Shown here: positions 48,976 to 62,200 of the stretch, piece by piece | How the letters are laid out: each line of letters starts with the position of its first letter | Numbering within the stretch: position 1 is the stretch's first letter | Assembly (NCBI GenBank): GCA_900175165.2 | Contig: FWWN02000704.1 | Span: forward strand, 455,864 to 519,863 | Source of the DNA: Rhizomucor pusillus | Taxonomy: Eukaryota > Mucoromycota > Mucoromycetes > Mucorales > Lichtheimiaceae | Direction of reading: 5' to 3' | DNA length: 64,000 nt | Position numbers and translations under genes: made by a program | Notes under the pieces: model-generated | Told to the model about the DNA's origin: nothing | Seen by the model: the letters and a program-made list of their open reading frames with translations, nothing else | Database searches by the model: none

Positions 48976-51884
48976 CTAAGTAAATACTTTGACCTTGTAT
49001 CCGGCTTCTTCTTCCACCATTTCTTCCGATGCAAATGCCTCGGGATGAGGGCGAAAGTTCAAGTGTCTTACGGTCTTCTTATAACAAGCAATTATAGGAT
49101 TTTTGACGCTTTTGAATATCTTGGCGGCATCATCATCTGATGGACTATCCTTGAGAACCTTGATACCAGGTCGCTGTATATTATCGAGCTCAGCGATGAA
49201 ACGTCCATTGCGCTGAATAGTGGTAACTACCTTGAAGTGACATCCATTCTAGCGACAGAGCTTATAACACGGTATAGCTCGGATTCGGTGTCCAGCATCA
49301 TGGTTTTATAGGGATAGTGTACGTCTTTTGTCCGCTGAGGACTTGTGATGGTTGGATCCAATACCCAATATCAGTAACGGCGGATCCGAGCCAACGACAT
49401 TGAATTGTAGCACACACTCCGGTTCACCCATGCATCGCATGCTCTGCTGTATTATCTAAATATGATACCAGACCAGAGTGCGTCTACAAATTGTTCTGCC
49501 AATGTTTCGGGTCTAAACTGATGTATACTGTCCAAGGTCAGATTGTTGATCAATGGATTCAGTTCGGTGCAGAACAATCGCTTTGGCTCGATGGATTTCG
49601 AATGCTGGTAGCTTGCGAGCACGTTGTCACTTGTTCCTTTTCAAAAATAAAGTTTCTTTTGATTCTTCTGACAAATTGTCAAGAAGATATTCGAAAAGAG
49701 ATAGAACGTCTGATTCGTGGCTTTCTCGAATTTGTTTTCAGAGGTCCACACAAACTTTCTGAATTTTTGCGAGGCATGGATTCTTGATGTTAGGTTTTTA
49801 GGCGTTTTGTACGTTTCCCAGGAAATGCCATCAAAAGTACTGTCACCGGAAGGAGTACGAGCAGAACCAAATTTGGAGATGATTGGCATGGTCGAATGCC
49901 ATAATAACTCCAACCGAGCATCGATATAGCACGAGTTGTATTGGTTAGGATTCAACAGTAAGTTGTAACCTTCAGAGGCGATACTTGCGACATACTCTTT
50001 CTCTAACTGGTCGATCATATCATCCAGGTGTCGGTTTTCGAAAAAGTCGACTTGTGCATCCAAAGAGATAGCCCCCTCATCATCGATCACCATGCGCTTT
50101 AGTATGTCCATTACTTCGATATCGCTTGGATCGAGAGGTAAACAGTTTCCCTCAGCAGCAGATTGGAGGTCCTTTTCATATGCACAAAGGTTTGCTGTGC
50201 TATTTTCATCCAACTGGACAGGTCTGAAAGTTGGCAACATCTATGGATGGATACCGGAAAGCTTTGTTCCTTTTGACCGCGTTTTAGTTCCATAGTCCGT
50301 GGATTCTTCCAAGAGATCCTCGGTGTTATCTGGTCGGTGATTGTCGCTCGCTTAGTACATGTTACTGCCCAACTTCTTTGATTTTCTCACGTGGGGTCTT
50401 CTATTGTAGTACGTTGATAGCATCCCGCCATTTTCGTAAAATTCATGCACATTATTTCCATCGCTTTTAATAATCTGTAATAACTGACATAGGTTGATTG
50501 CGGGTGATGAGTCGATACAGAACATGGAACGCTTCCACTGCATTTGTGGTCCGTTCCGGGTAGTTCCGCAAAGCAGCCTTTATGTAAGAACCCGCTGTTG
50601 AAGATCGTGCTTGTAACTTTGTGCTGCAGCCACCATCCGATCAAGCGCTTGCAGCGTGGAAACTCGTTCACAAGTTCAATTATTTTGCACCGAATTCGGA
50701 TTCTGAAGACGTTGTTCGGATGATATATGTCAATTTCAGAAGCGACTGCGCGCCTACGATGGTGTGGTCGCTGCTGACATTGGATTGACTGCATCCAATG
50801 CATGTAGCAGACTTTTGAATATTTGAATCCATTGACTCCTCCATTTGTGTAAGCGTAATCGCAGTTAGAAACCCATATATTTGCGCGGATGAAAAGTCCA
50901 TCATAAAATCAAGGAATTATCGTCAACAAAATCGATTGCAAGTGCTGTGAACAACGTTTTAGAATATTCTTCAAAGTATGTTTTCGTCGATCCGTTCATT
51001 ATCGCTTGAAAAATGACATTGTGTTTGCGAGTTTCTGGCGAATACATAACAGAAGTACAAATAATGCCGATTTTCAAAGCTTTGTACGTCACGTCCGTTA
51101 CAATAGGAAGTTTCGAAAGATTGGCAAACATTTTCGTCATAGGCGAAAGTAGTATGATGAAGAAGAAGGTTTGTACGACGTTTGCAAGGATGATATAGTT
51201 CTCGTATTTCCTCTCGATTTCTGCAAAGCTGAAAATAGGTCGCCTTTTGTAGCGACATTTATACAATTCTTACTCTTAGTGCTCTCATAGGCTGCTCGTT
51301 CTCTGTTGCCTAAGACGAAGTTGATTTCGCGCAAGGAAGGTGCTAAGGCGCCGGTTGCGGGATTAATACCAACCGTAGCTGCATTGGTAGACGGCACATG
51401 CTCCTTTTTGACGCATTCATTCATTTTCGTTTTTTCCTCTTCGCTTAGGTGCTTATCAAGTACGGCTTGTCGGCATTATGATTGTGAATGCCTTTATGAC
51501 AAAGCACATATTGGTCGCCTGAGAAAATGAAAACTGCTTCAGCAGGGCAGTCATAATGGACTAGACGATGGCCACAGCCCGCATAACCTTTCTCGAGTGT
51601 TTCTCTAGGGCCTTTTTATCGACATTAGGTCGAAGCTGCTGCCCATTCCACTGACAGTTTCTATTATTGTATACAACCTGGCCGCAACATTCCCTCTTGT
51701 AGCGTCGTATCTCACGTTTCGTCGTCGAGTACCGGTTGCCGTAACATTCACGCAAGGCCCAACCGATGTCAAGATTGAAGTCGACGTACGCATTATTTGC
51801 AGGATCAAAATTTTGCTTTGGCGACTTCTTCGAAGTCCCCATTAGGGAAACCTTGTTGACAAATGTAACTGGAGTGCCTGACAT
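48976..51884 (-). mobile_element. MULE-type DNA transposon, inactivated transposase with C-terminal protease-like motif
   Basis: Starting at 51884 (MSGTPVTFVNKVSLM) the minus strand encodes a Mutator-like transposase in several frames. A GCM/FLYWCH-like zinc finger is suggested by KRECCGQVVYNNRNC, HYDCPAEAVF and KGIHNHN. The DDE core shows PIVTDVTYKALK (first Asp), SVMYSPETRKHNVIFQ and MMDFSSAQIYGFLTA (second Asp), then CKRLIGWWLQHKV. Downstream is a separate ~200-aa open segment (49641-50240) with YNSCYIDARLELLW, which resembles the Cys box of ubiquitin-specific-type proteases, and a C-terminal stretch (49,220-48,976) ending at a TAG. Frame changes near 51,460, 51,260, 50,900, 50,560 and 49,600 make it nonfunctional. 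Terminal repeats were not resolved. Confidence 0.75.
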
Positions 51885-52183
51885 TTTGACTTGTAATATC
51901 GGGGGACAGAGTTTATTTCAGGATGGGGAGTGCAGCACCAAATAATTTTATGACTCCTTGCAGAGGGCAGTTCGTGGCAGAAGCGGAGTCAAAATTATGG
52001 ATGGTGCATGCTTGCACTACATACTGCTGGAATCTAGAAATGTAGAAAACAGCAAAAACCCGTATACATCAGAAATGCATCCGTTGTTATACAAAAGGGT
52101 GGAGTAATATAATGAATTCACACCGGAAAACTCCACATATTACGCATTGCTGTCATGGAAAACGCGGTGATATATGTTGATGC

Positions 52184-52194
52184 CACGTGACCTG
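52184..52194 (+). promoter_or_regulatory. CACGTGACCTG element upstream of tRNA-Leu
   Basis: An E-box-containing 11-mer 56-66 bp upstream of the tRNA. The same 11-mer lies at 22,847-22,857, 63-73 bp upstream of tRNA-Thr, in the opposite orientation relative to the tRNA. TATATAAAA (52,231-52,239) lies between it and this tRNA. Possible bHLH (Cbf1-like) site; function is inference. Confidence 0.4.
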
Positions 52195-52249
52195 GCAGGG
52201 CGGCCAAAAGTTTTCGGTAAATAATATACCTATATAAAACTACCCAGCG

Positions 52250-52332
52250 GGTGACATGGCCGAGTTGGTCTAAGGCGCCAGACTCAAGTTCTGGTCTCGC
52301 AAGAGGCGTGAGTTCGAATCTCACTGTCACCA
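52250..52332 (+). tRNA. tRNA-Leu (anticodon CAA)
   Basis: An 83-nt type II tRNA. The acceptor stem GGTGACA pairs with TGTCACC, discriminator A. The anticodon arm CCAGA-CTCAAGT-TCTGG gives anticodon CAA. A long variable arm (TCTCGCAAGAGG) follows, then the T arm GTGAG-TTCGAAT-CTCAC. No intron, unlike yeast tRNA-Leu(CAA). A TATATAAAA box lies 11-19 bp upstream and TTTT follows 4 bp after the 3' end as terminator. Confidence 0.96.
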
Positions 52333-53450
52333 TCGTTTTCTGCCTCTTTCAATGGTGGTACCCTTTTGTTTTCGATGGGTTTGTCGATGCACGGACCCTG
52401 GTTAGTTTCCTTTTTGGAATTCTGCTTCGGCTTGCCTGAATCTATTCGATCACACCACCAACTGTACATTTGTAATTTCTATATCTTCTCCCACTCATTC
52501 AATTGTAATAAATACAAAGTAGAAGAAATAGTAAATCATGAATGAATCAAAAAAATAACTCATCTTTGAGCTGTCAATCATCTTTATTGTCTCTCTGTAC
52601 TTTTTGTCTTCTGGGTGGTCTAATCGTAGCCGTGCAAAAGTCAAACACTTTTATAAATTTTGGTTCCTTCCACTTCAAGAATGTTTTGTGGTCGGTAATG
52701 TATAATGCATTTATTGATACTGATCCATAATACCGTACCGTGTATTATAATACTATTTTCATTGTGACAAAAAGAATGATAACCCATGATTTTTCATTCC
52801 TTCGCAGTTTGCAGTGTTCATATCCATGTTAGGTACACATTTCAAGTCTACTAAGAGCGAAGATGCTGCTCTGATGACAACATTTTCCTATACTTCTATC
52901 AGCTACCTTGGATCAATGCAAGATTATTTCCGTATTTTGATGATTGAATAACGGTGAGAACAAGTGCAAGGAGTTGATACAGTCGGCTTTGAATGCCAAA
53001 AAAAAAAAAAAAATGATGATGATATACCACTTGCATATGCATACTTATGTTTGAGGGTACGAGTTTTTTCGTGGAATGATATGGCGGTATTTTTTGCGTG
53101 CACTGTATTCAACTCGCAGCCTACTTATAGTAAAGGGCGATTTCTTGCGTATGCAGTTCCAATTATTGGTTATGGTTTGTACGAGCACCCAAGCAGTACC
53201 TATGTTATTACGTAAATTATTATCCTTGCGTCCTGCGCGGAGGGAAGACATGTAGTGGCTATGATACCAGGTGCAATCAGAATAGAGCCAAAATTTCCGA
53301 AAATGTAGGTGCGTGGTGCCAGCGTGTAGGCATATATAATAATCTGTCTTTTTATTATCTGAGTTGGTTGTGTACATTTTCTTACCCTCTTATTCCTTCC
53401 TTCTTCTCTACACGCTCTATAAAAGAAGAGCAGTTGCGTAGGCAATTACC
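52333..53450. other. Intergenic; promoter of GH81 gene at right end
   Basis: AT-rich 1.1 kb with a poly-A run at about 52,999-53,013. Short frames overlap on both strands and show no motif. The right end carries the GH81 TATA box. Confidence 0.45.
53418..53425 (+). promoter_or_regulatory. TATA box of the GH81 gene
   Basis: TATAAAAG lies 26-33 bp upstream of the ATG at 53451, after a CT-rich stretch. The short distance implies a very short 5' UTR or a start just upstream of the ATG. Confidence 0.5.
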
Positions 53451-56199
53451 ATGAAGTTTTGCGTGGTAATTGCAGTGAATACGATTTGTACTATTTCTTG
53501 TTTAATGTCAGGAGTTGTGTCGCAAAGCACTGTTGACCACGATGATCTGTTTGCCCCTGTATCAAACGTTGACCCAAAGACCATATTCTCGGATATCAAG
53601 CATCCCTTTGAGCCCGTGTATGCAAATCTAGACAACGGCAAGACTGTGCCAACCAATTCATGGATCAGTAATTTGTTTTATCCGAGCGCGAACAATTTGG
53701 CGCCTACGACACCGGACCCATATACTTTGCGATTGTTAGACGGCTACGGTGGTAATCCTGGCTTAACAATAAGACAGCCTTCAACCAAGGTATATCATTG
53801 AAACGTGTAATGCTTTTGGTGATTCTGACAATGCAAGCTAGGTAATTGGATCTTATCCTCCCACGAATGATGTGCCATACACAGACGGTGGCTACATGAT
53901 AAACAGCGTTGTCGTCGATCTTCGGTTGACGACTAGTGAATGGAGCAACGTGGTGCCTGATCGCCAGGTTATGGAGTGGGACCATCTAAGTGCAAATTTA
54001 CGCCTGTCCACGCCTCAGAACAGAAACAGTTACATCGATTTCCCGCTTGTACGCGGCATGGCCTATGTCACTGCCATCTACAATAATCTTACACCGCAGT
54101 TCTTTAGCCAGCATGCGATAATATCCATAGACGGCGAGCAAAAGATTTCAGACAACACGTATGCAGGCCGTAAATTCAAAATCTCCATGAACGACGATCC
54201 AACTTCAATTTTTATCATTTATGCGCTTGGTGACGAGCCTCTCGAGCTTTCCAAGCAAGACAACTCGAACTTGGTAGCATCAAAACCATATACAGGTGCT
54301 ATCCGCGTAACTAAACTCCCGGCAGCTGATTTTGAGTCTGTTCTGGATCAGAGTCGCACGGTGTGGGCCACTGGAGGCGATGTCTCAGCTCGCTCTGATG
54401 GTGACGGCGCATCCTACACGATAAAATGGAAAACGAACAGCAATGAGGCTCCTTTGCTCACATATGCCTATGCACATCACTTGGCCAGCATCGATGACAG
54501 CAATGTAAAACGGACAAATATGACTCTACAGTCTGCAACCAAAGGACCCATGACTGCGTTGCTTGGCAATGAGTGGACATTGAGAGAAACCGAGCTGAGC
54601 TCTGTAGAGTGGCTACCACGGCAAGCGGCTCCGAACCCTACAACCGTCAATGAAATCATGACAGAGATCGACAAGGATATCAAAAGCAATTATACCCAAG
54701 AAACGTACAAAGGCGATAACTACTTCTCTGGCAAAGGATTGCAAAAGTTCGCTATGCTTGCATTGGTTCTGAACAAGTCGGATCAGACACAGCTTCGGAA
54801 CCCAGAATTGGCACAAATTGCACTTGATAAGCTCAAGGCGGCGTTTCTGCCTTATCTCCAGAACGAACAGCAAGATCCATTCCGTTATGACACGCTATAT
54901 AAGGGCGTGGTTGCCAGGGCCGGATTGCCGCAATCAATGGGTGGTACGGATGATCCCAACGCCGAGTTTGGTCATTCTTACTACAGTGATCATCATTATC
55001 ATCATGGATACCTTGTCGTCACAGGTAATATTCTATTTTCATCCAAATCAAGGAATCTCTTTATTCTTTTTCTCTCACATTCATCCGTATGCAGCTGCTG
55101 TTATTCATCATTTGGATCCAACATGGAATGCTGACCGACTCAAACCTTGGACCGAAGCACTTATCCGCGATGTCAACAATGCAAACGAAAACGACAAGTA
55201 CTTTGCAACGTTCAGAAACTGGGATTGGTTTGCTGGTCACAGCTGGGCGGGAGGTATCAAAGCAAACGGGGCGTTGGATGGTCGTGACCAAGAATCAGTG
55301 CCAGAGGTAGGCCTTAAAATTGCACTACGGCGATACATCTTTTACTAAAAGGATGCAATGCTGTCTCAATATACTAGTCTGTCAATTTCTATTGGGGCAC
55401 AAAGCTTTGGGGTCTAGCTACAGGCAATGAAGGGCTTAGCAAGCTCGCCTCGTTGCAGCTCGCGGTTACCAAACGAACAACATACGAGTATTTTTGGATG
55501 ATGGATGATAACAAGAATAGACCAGAGAATGTTGTCAGAAACAAGGTCATTGGTATTTATTTTGAGCAAAAGACAGACTATGTAAGTCTTTCAAATAGAG
55601 TATCATCTCCTTTGGGATTCTTAAGCATTCGTTCCATGTAGACCACGTACTTTGGAAGGTTCCTGGAGTATATTCATGGAATCCAACAATTACCAATGAC
55701 TCCAGAGCTAATGGAATATATACGCACTCCTGAATTTGTGAGTAACTCTGCTGTTTCTATCGGTGCTTGTATAGTTTTGTAAATGATTTGGAACTAGGTA
55801 TCCCAAGAATGGGACGGAAAATTGGGCGCAATCGCACCAACAGTGCAGTCACCTTGGGCAGGCGTCCTCTATCTTAACTATGCAATTGTGAACCCTGCAC
55901 AAGCTTATCCTGCTCTGAGAAAAGTACAAATTGATGATGGTCAAACACGCTCTTACTCCTTATATCTCGCAGCAACTCGCCCTAATTTCTTCCGCCGCAG
56001 TATGTCTATTAATGCAAAGAGCGCTCTTACAAAAAGCTTCATCTTAATTAAAATTTCTTTAGGTCTTGCTGCAACTTTAGCTCGACAGAGCACTAACCGA
56101 AAACAATCTTTGCTTTCGAACGATGACAACCAGCAGGGCGGATTTCTCCGTCGATTCCGTCGACTTAATCCACTAAAGCTAAAGCACAGTATATATTAA
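53451..56199 (+). CDS. Secreted endo-1,3-beta-glucanase, GH81
   Basis: GH81 enzymes hydrolyse beta-1,3-glucan and act in cell separation or wall remodelling. Seven exons (53451-53789, 53842-55024, 55095-55306, 55378-55581, 55642-55737, 55798-55999, 56063-56199) give 790 aa. A signal peptide ([20 protein letters not shown]) leads into [20 protein letters not shown]. The catalytic region has [20 protein letters not shown], then [16 protein letters not shown] and [16 protein letters not shown], with the conserved acidic residues of the family. The C-terminus after the catalytic domain ends with an unusual basic patch ([20 protein letters not shown]). No carbohydrate-binding module or GPI signal. 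Lies convergent with the receptor kinase, 83 bp between stops. Confidence 0.95.
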
Positions 56200-56282
56200 G
56201 CTATAGAATAAATATCAGGAGTAGCAATCAAACGTGCGTATTTACAACTGCGTAAAAGCTTATATTCTAAAGAAATGTGAAA

Positions 56283-59200
56283 TTAGAGGGTTGCTTCACT
56301 GGCATTGCAGCTTGAAACTATTTGCGTGAATGTATGCACAGCGGCTTCCAGCTCTTCTTTCCGTATAGGTTTGCTGATATATGCATTCATTCCTGCATCC
56401 ATGCACTTCTCTTTGTCGCCGGGCATCACACAAGCGGTCATGGCAACGATGTATGGCTGCGTTGGAGACAGAGCAAGTTCTTTCCTAATCTTTGCAGCTG
56501 CTTCGAGACCATTCATCTCCGGCATCCACACGTCCATGAAAACCAAGTCGAAGGCTGCTTGCTTATCTTTCGCAGCTGCTATAGCTTCGCAAGCTTCCCG
56601 ACCATTCTGAGCAATTTGAGGTTGAAGGCCTATTCGCGTAAGCATCTTGGATACCACTTTGCGGTTGATAGGGTTGTCGTCTACAAGCAGCGTCTTGATA
56701 TCGGAAAAGCATGACGATAATGGCCGAGGGGTCTCACTCGAACTATCCACAATCTTCTGCGAGCCATTGCGGGATAAAGACAAAGTGTTAAATAAGCGAT
56801 GCAAAGCTTCGATTAATGACGAATTTTTGAACGGTCTTGACAGTGAAATCCGTTTCTGACTGTGAGATTCGAATGGGTCGGCTTTTTGCTCTGGAGGAGT
56901 AGGTACAAGCTCAGTGGGAACCTGATGTTTCTCGGCAGACGGCGCTGCCAACGTCGTTGTCGCTGCCGGTGGTGGCAGTCGTCTAGATCGGACATCGCTC
57001 ACACAGAGCGTCGGCAGCTCTGATATGGAATGTCCAAACCATCTTTGCAGCGCATCAAGCGCTATTTGGCTGGACGTCGGATTTGGGCCAAGTTCTTCAA
57101 TGGTTTGCAAGTCTACATCCATAATGATGGCCGTAGGCAGTTCCTTTTCATCTTCTTTAAAGTACTGGACTGCTTGAGCAAATGTCATGCATTGTGGTTT
57201 CTTGATACCTATGCTTTCTAGGATGCATTTCCATGCTTTTTGCACACAATGCTGCTCAACAATTACTAGAGGCTGTGGGCAGCTCTGTGCTAGCTCAGAG
57301 AGATTGTATTGGTCTCCAAAGCTCTGGCTATCGGCTTGTCTTTCAAGTACGACCCGAAAGTAAAAGGTAGAACCTTGCTTATCCACTGATTCTACCCACT
57401 GTGTCAAAAACTTGATGATTAGCTATCAAAAGTAGCTAGATGTTTGGAAATTTTGCTCTCTGTATCTCTCACCATGTCTCCTTTCATCATCTTACAGAGT
57501 TTCCGACTTATAGCTAGTCCCAGACCTACGACGAGCAAGTAAGCATTAGCAGAAATTTTCTATTTCCATAGACTTACCAGTGCCTCCATAATTTCGTGTT
57601 GTAGATGCATCGACTTGTGAGAAAGACTTGAAAAGTCTGTCAGTCTTGTCGGGCGGGATACCGATACCCGTATCAGATACAGAGAAAAGCAAAGCAACGT
57701 GCTCAGTCAAAGGATTCCCGTCAGTTACTGTTCCCTTTTCGTTGTATACAGAAGATTCGAGCCTTTTCTCGATGGACATGGAATCTTTACAATTTCTATC
57801 CAAGCTGACCTTGACACGAACGTAGCCTTCTGCGGTAAACTTGAAAGCATTGGAAAGCCTAGCATTGCTGGTGAACATTCAATGTGCTTAGAATCTGTTG
57901 GTCATACATACAAATTCAATAGTATCTGACGCAGTCGGACAAGGTCGCCAAGGCATTGGATAGGTACATCCTGATCCATTTCATACCACAGAACGAGCTC
58001 CTTTTTCAGGAAGTTGGGAGCCATCAATTTAATGGCACTCTCAACGACAAACGTCTATGTAAAAATGACAATATAGTTTAGCGGACACAGATCTCCTCGA
58101 CTCACGAGACTTCATACTTGCCAAATCCAACAAAGAATTATCCATAACTAGGTTGCCGGACTCTATCTTTGAATAGTCCAGAATATCGTCAATTAACGCC
58201 ATCAAGTGGTTTCCTGCGTCAACAACCAAGGGAGTTTAGAGCAAGCATAATCAAACTCTATGTAAATTTCTGCACCTGAGGATTCGATAGTCTCAGCGCA
58301 TTCATAAAGATCGGGTGGCAGGTCGCTTTCCATCAACATACGAGACATTCCAATAACGGCATTCATTGGTGTTCTTATTTCTTGGATAATATCATCAGCA
58401 TAGTATTTGATACGGGAAGAGTAACGTACACATCATTATGAAAGCTTACCGTGAGACATATTTGCCAAGAACTCCTGCTTGGATGTAGCTGCTTTCTCTG
58501 CTATTTCCTTTGCAATTTTCAAATCTAACATAAAGTTAACACTTTCAGTGTTACTTGTGATTCTGTTTTTGAAGCACCTTTAAGTAGTGTCTGTGTTCTC
58601 GCTCTCTCTTCTTCCAACTCTAGAGTACGTTGCTGTAAATTCACCGTCCTCTTTCGCACGAGCTCCTCCATGTCATTTGCATATTTCTCGAGCTACGTGA
58701 AGAAAAGGGAAAGGTAGGGAATACTTAGAATGTTTTACCCACAAAGATAACAACTTCAGTCTCTCCCTGCAATTTGCTTACCAAGACTGCCATGTTATCT
58801 ACAACATTGTTCGATCCAGCGTATGGATCAAAGGCTCGGATACGGCTCTTGAATACCATTCTAGTCAAGCTCATATTTTCACTATCATAGGTGAGACTTA
58901 CCGCTAAAGAAGAGAAGGTCGGTCTTTCCGAAGGATCCGAGTCAAGACATTCGTTGATAATTAGCTTCATTTTCATGGCATATTCTTCTTCATCTGCGAT
59001 GTATGCGCACAATTTTGGTCGCAGACCAAAGTCTCTAATCTTGAAAAACACCGATTCATAGGTTTCTGCCTCTTGGACTAATAAATGGTTATATGGTTTT
59101 GCTCTGGTGACAATTTCGTTCATGATGATGCCGACACTGTATATTTTCAAGTCGGTCGCCAATTTCGGTGCTTGCTAGCTATTTGCTAGGATTACTTACC

Positions 59201-62200
59201 TGTACACGTCTGAGCGCTTGCTAGGATATGTCAAATATGTTCCAAATGGCATAGCCACCACTGTCTCTGGAGCTAGCCAAAGCAAATCTTGCGTTGATGG
59301 AACAACTCTAGGCAGCTCTGCTACAGAAAGCTTTTCATCTTCAATTTGTGGAAAACGTTTGCGGATAGCTGCATATGCGAACGGGTCCAGTAGGGAGAGT
59401 CGCGATTTGGAAAGCCCGTAATCGGTAACCTTCAGTTCCCACCTTCCAGAAATCATACAAGATCTTGATGTCAGGCAGCCGTGATACTGGAATTTTGATC
59501 TCTGTAGAAACTCCATTGCTACATCGAAGTTTAGCTATCGATATCGATTTCGGCTTTTACTTGTTTTTATCCATACCTTGGATCAGATCGTGAATAAGAG
59601 AAAAGCGAAATACCCAAGACAAATTTATATCAGTGTCAGCGAGTACATCGGCCAAGCGTCCCTTGCTGCAGTACTCTGTTATATATTTCAAATGATATGA
59701 AATTTCTTGATAAACGACGATTTTGATAGCAGAAATCTACTTGTAAGTTTACCTTCGACTATTAGCGTCCTCTGAGGATCTGTGCAGATGCCAACAAACT
59801 CTACAAGGTTTGCATGGCGAGCATCTTTCAAAAGGATCACTTCTCTTCGAACATTGTCGCATATACGCAAACGGCGCGATCCTATTTGCTTGATGAATAC
59901 AGGCAGATTGCGGCTACAAAGAGTTATCAGCTAACAAGTACATTTCATAGTGAGTAGAAGCTTCTACTTACTGTGAACCAACTGTAGCCATGGCAATATC
60001 CTGGACCTCGGACCCACTGCTTTCACAGTGTGATTGAGGACTAGAGCTTCCCAAGTTAATACCTAGCTGGACTGACAGAGAAGGATGTGATTCACATACG
60101 TGATATATCTTGCTTTTTCTTGATTGAGGTCAGGGTCAGATTGACTGCTATGCTTTCCCAAATCGCTGACTGATGGTCGACGATAGTCTGCCATGTCAAA
60201 AGATGCCATGCCAAGTCGCCCGACCGTGCTGCGACGCCCAGCAACAGCGTCTTGCAAATTACTATTTTTGCCTCCAGCATTCCAATTCTCTTGAGAATAG
60301 TTCAGCATAGATGGCGACGATATTGTTGACATGTGCTTCAAAGGCGGACGCACCAATTCGTCAAAAGATAGCAGCCAGCCTTGATCTTGGAGCTGGCCTC
60401 GCTTCGTCCTGCGTCTTTTGCAGCGCCAAAAAATGAAGAATAGAGCGAGTGCCATAGCGATTATGCCTAAAGGCACAAATATTGCCAAGTATACTCGCCG
60501 TATCGCGGCCGACTTTTCCGTAGTGTACTCGAGACAGTGTGCATTACTTTGTCCAGCATAGTCGTCAGAACAAGGCACGCATGAAGATGAACCTGGCGGT
60601 GCAAACATTCCGTAATCGCATGCCTGGCATGTAGTTTGATCTGGCTTGTCAGCAAAGGTATTTTGAGGACATGGGCTGCAGCGTACGGATAAACGAGTGT
60701 GTCCGTTATCCGAGCAAAAATAAGCATCTGACAAGCTGTTGAAATATTTGCCCGGTGGGCAGATGTTATCGATCCTCGGCGTACTAATGTGTGTTTGCTT
60801 CCACGGTTGGTGCGTAATGGTCTTGGCCAGGAGGATGTCCAGCGAAGAGAGAAAGCCGACAGAGAACTTATTTGTTAGCCTGAAAAAGACATCAAGTTTC
60901 AGAATACACATTGCTTCAGACCATGCTGCAGGCAGCATAGCGGCTTACCACATCGAGCGTATGCGTCCTTGCAAAAAGGCCTCGACTTGTCCCAAAAGGT
61001 CTGCAGAAGTGTAGACGTATGCATCAGGATTGAGCGTCTTATCTTGTATGCGCTGAAAAAAAAAAGGACAGTGAGTTTCTTGAAGCCGGAACAAATGTAA
61101 CATAAACACTACATGGAGAACCACCCAAGAAAGATATTCTGAAAAGGTAACGAATGCTTCGGGCTCATATCTGTGCAAGCGCAGGGTCGATATGATCTCG
61201 TCAAACTCGGCAGCCATTGCTGATTCTGTTGAAAGATTGACAGTATGAACAACGTTTTCAAGAGGCGGCACATCATCCATGCCAAATTCAGAACTTGCAT
61301 GCTCCTGGTAAGAGTTATAGAAGACATGGCAAAAATCATCAACACTATGCGCCGTTCTTTCTGACAAACAGATCGGCGCCTTTATGTGGTCAGCGACCAC
61401 TGCCGAGGCCACCGAATCCGCTAATTGCCTGTGATCAATTGCGACGTTGGACGCTACGCTAAGGCCAAACCTTAGACTTCAAAAGTTTTAAGTACCCATT
61501 TTTCTTAGAAACTCACGGCTTATTTAGTGCCAATGGCTCCAACCAAGTACCAACGTGTGCCAAGGGGACTTCGCTTGCATTCGTTACTATAGCACCGTAA
61601 TCCAACACTGTGGAATCACTTGATTGCAATATTATGCCCTTGACGCCTTGTCGCGAGTACGTAGCAAGCTCCTGCCGCAACCGATGCGGATGGCCTAATA
61701 ACATTGTAAAGATGCAAAAGATGCATATTATATTAGTGGATATAAACCTGTTTCAGTCTCATATTACCTAGCGGCCCTTGCTGTGGATGTCACGATCAGT
61801 ACTTGAGCTGGAAATACGCAGGTTTATATTCGCTTACTTCAATTTCGTTGAAAATTGTCCAGTTGAGCTTCCGCGCCAGATCTTGTGTGCCTGCCATTAA
61901 GACTGAATTGTAAGTATCACCTCGCGTATTTGGCACGATGGCACCGACAAATGCAGTGCGATCATTTAGCGGAAGAAGAGTCGTCTGTTCGTTATTCATG
62001 ACTTCCGCCAACGTATCATTGACGACTAAGGTCGGACCAGTTTTGATGGTTTCATTCGTGAATACGTCGTGACCGGTGAGGATCTAAGATCAGGCATTAT
62101 CATCATTATGGTGATTATCCTGACACTAAAAAAGCTGACCTAGTAAACATGAGAGAGCAACGTACCCGAAGATACATGTAAAACACAGGAAGTGCAGTTT

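Noticed and set aside
60060..60120. A 29-nt ultra-short intron before the kinase homology domain
   Set aside because: A 47-nt GC-AG intron (60113-60067) fits the frame and the usual intron size.
61690..61870. Apparent frameshift or 30-nt intron in the receptor kinase ectodomain
   Set aside because: A normal 57-nt intron starting at gtaagc, followed by a 13-nt micro-exon (QGPL + G) and the next intron, joins everything in frame.
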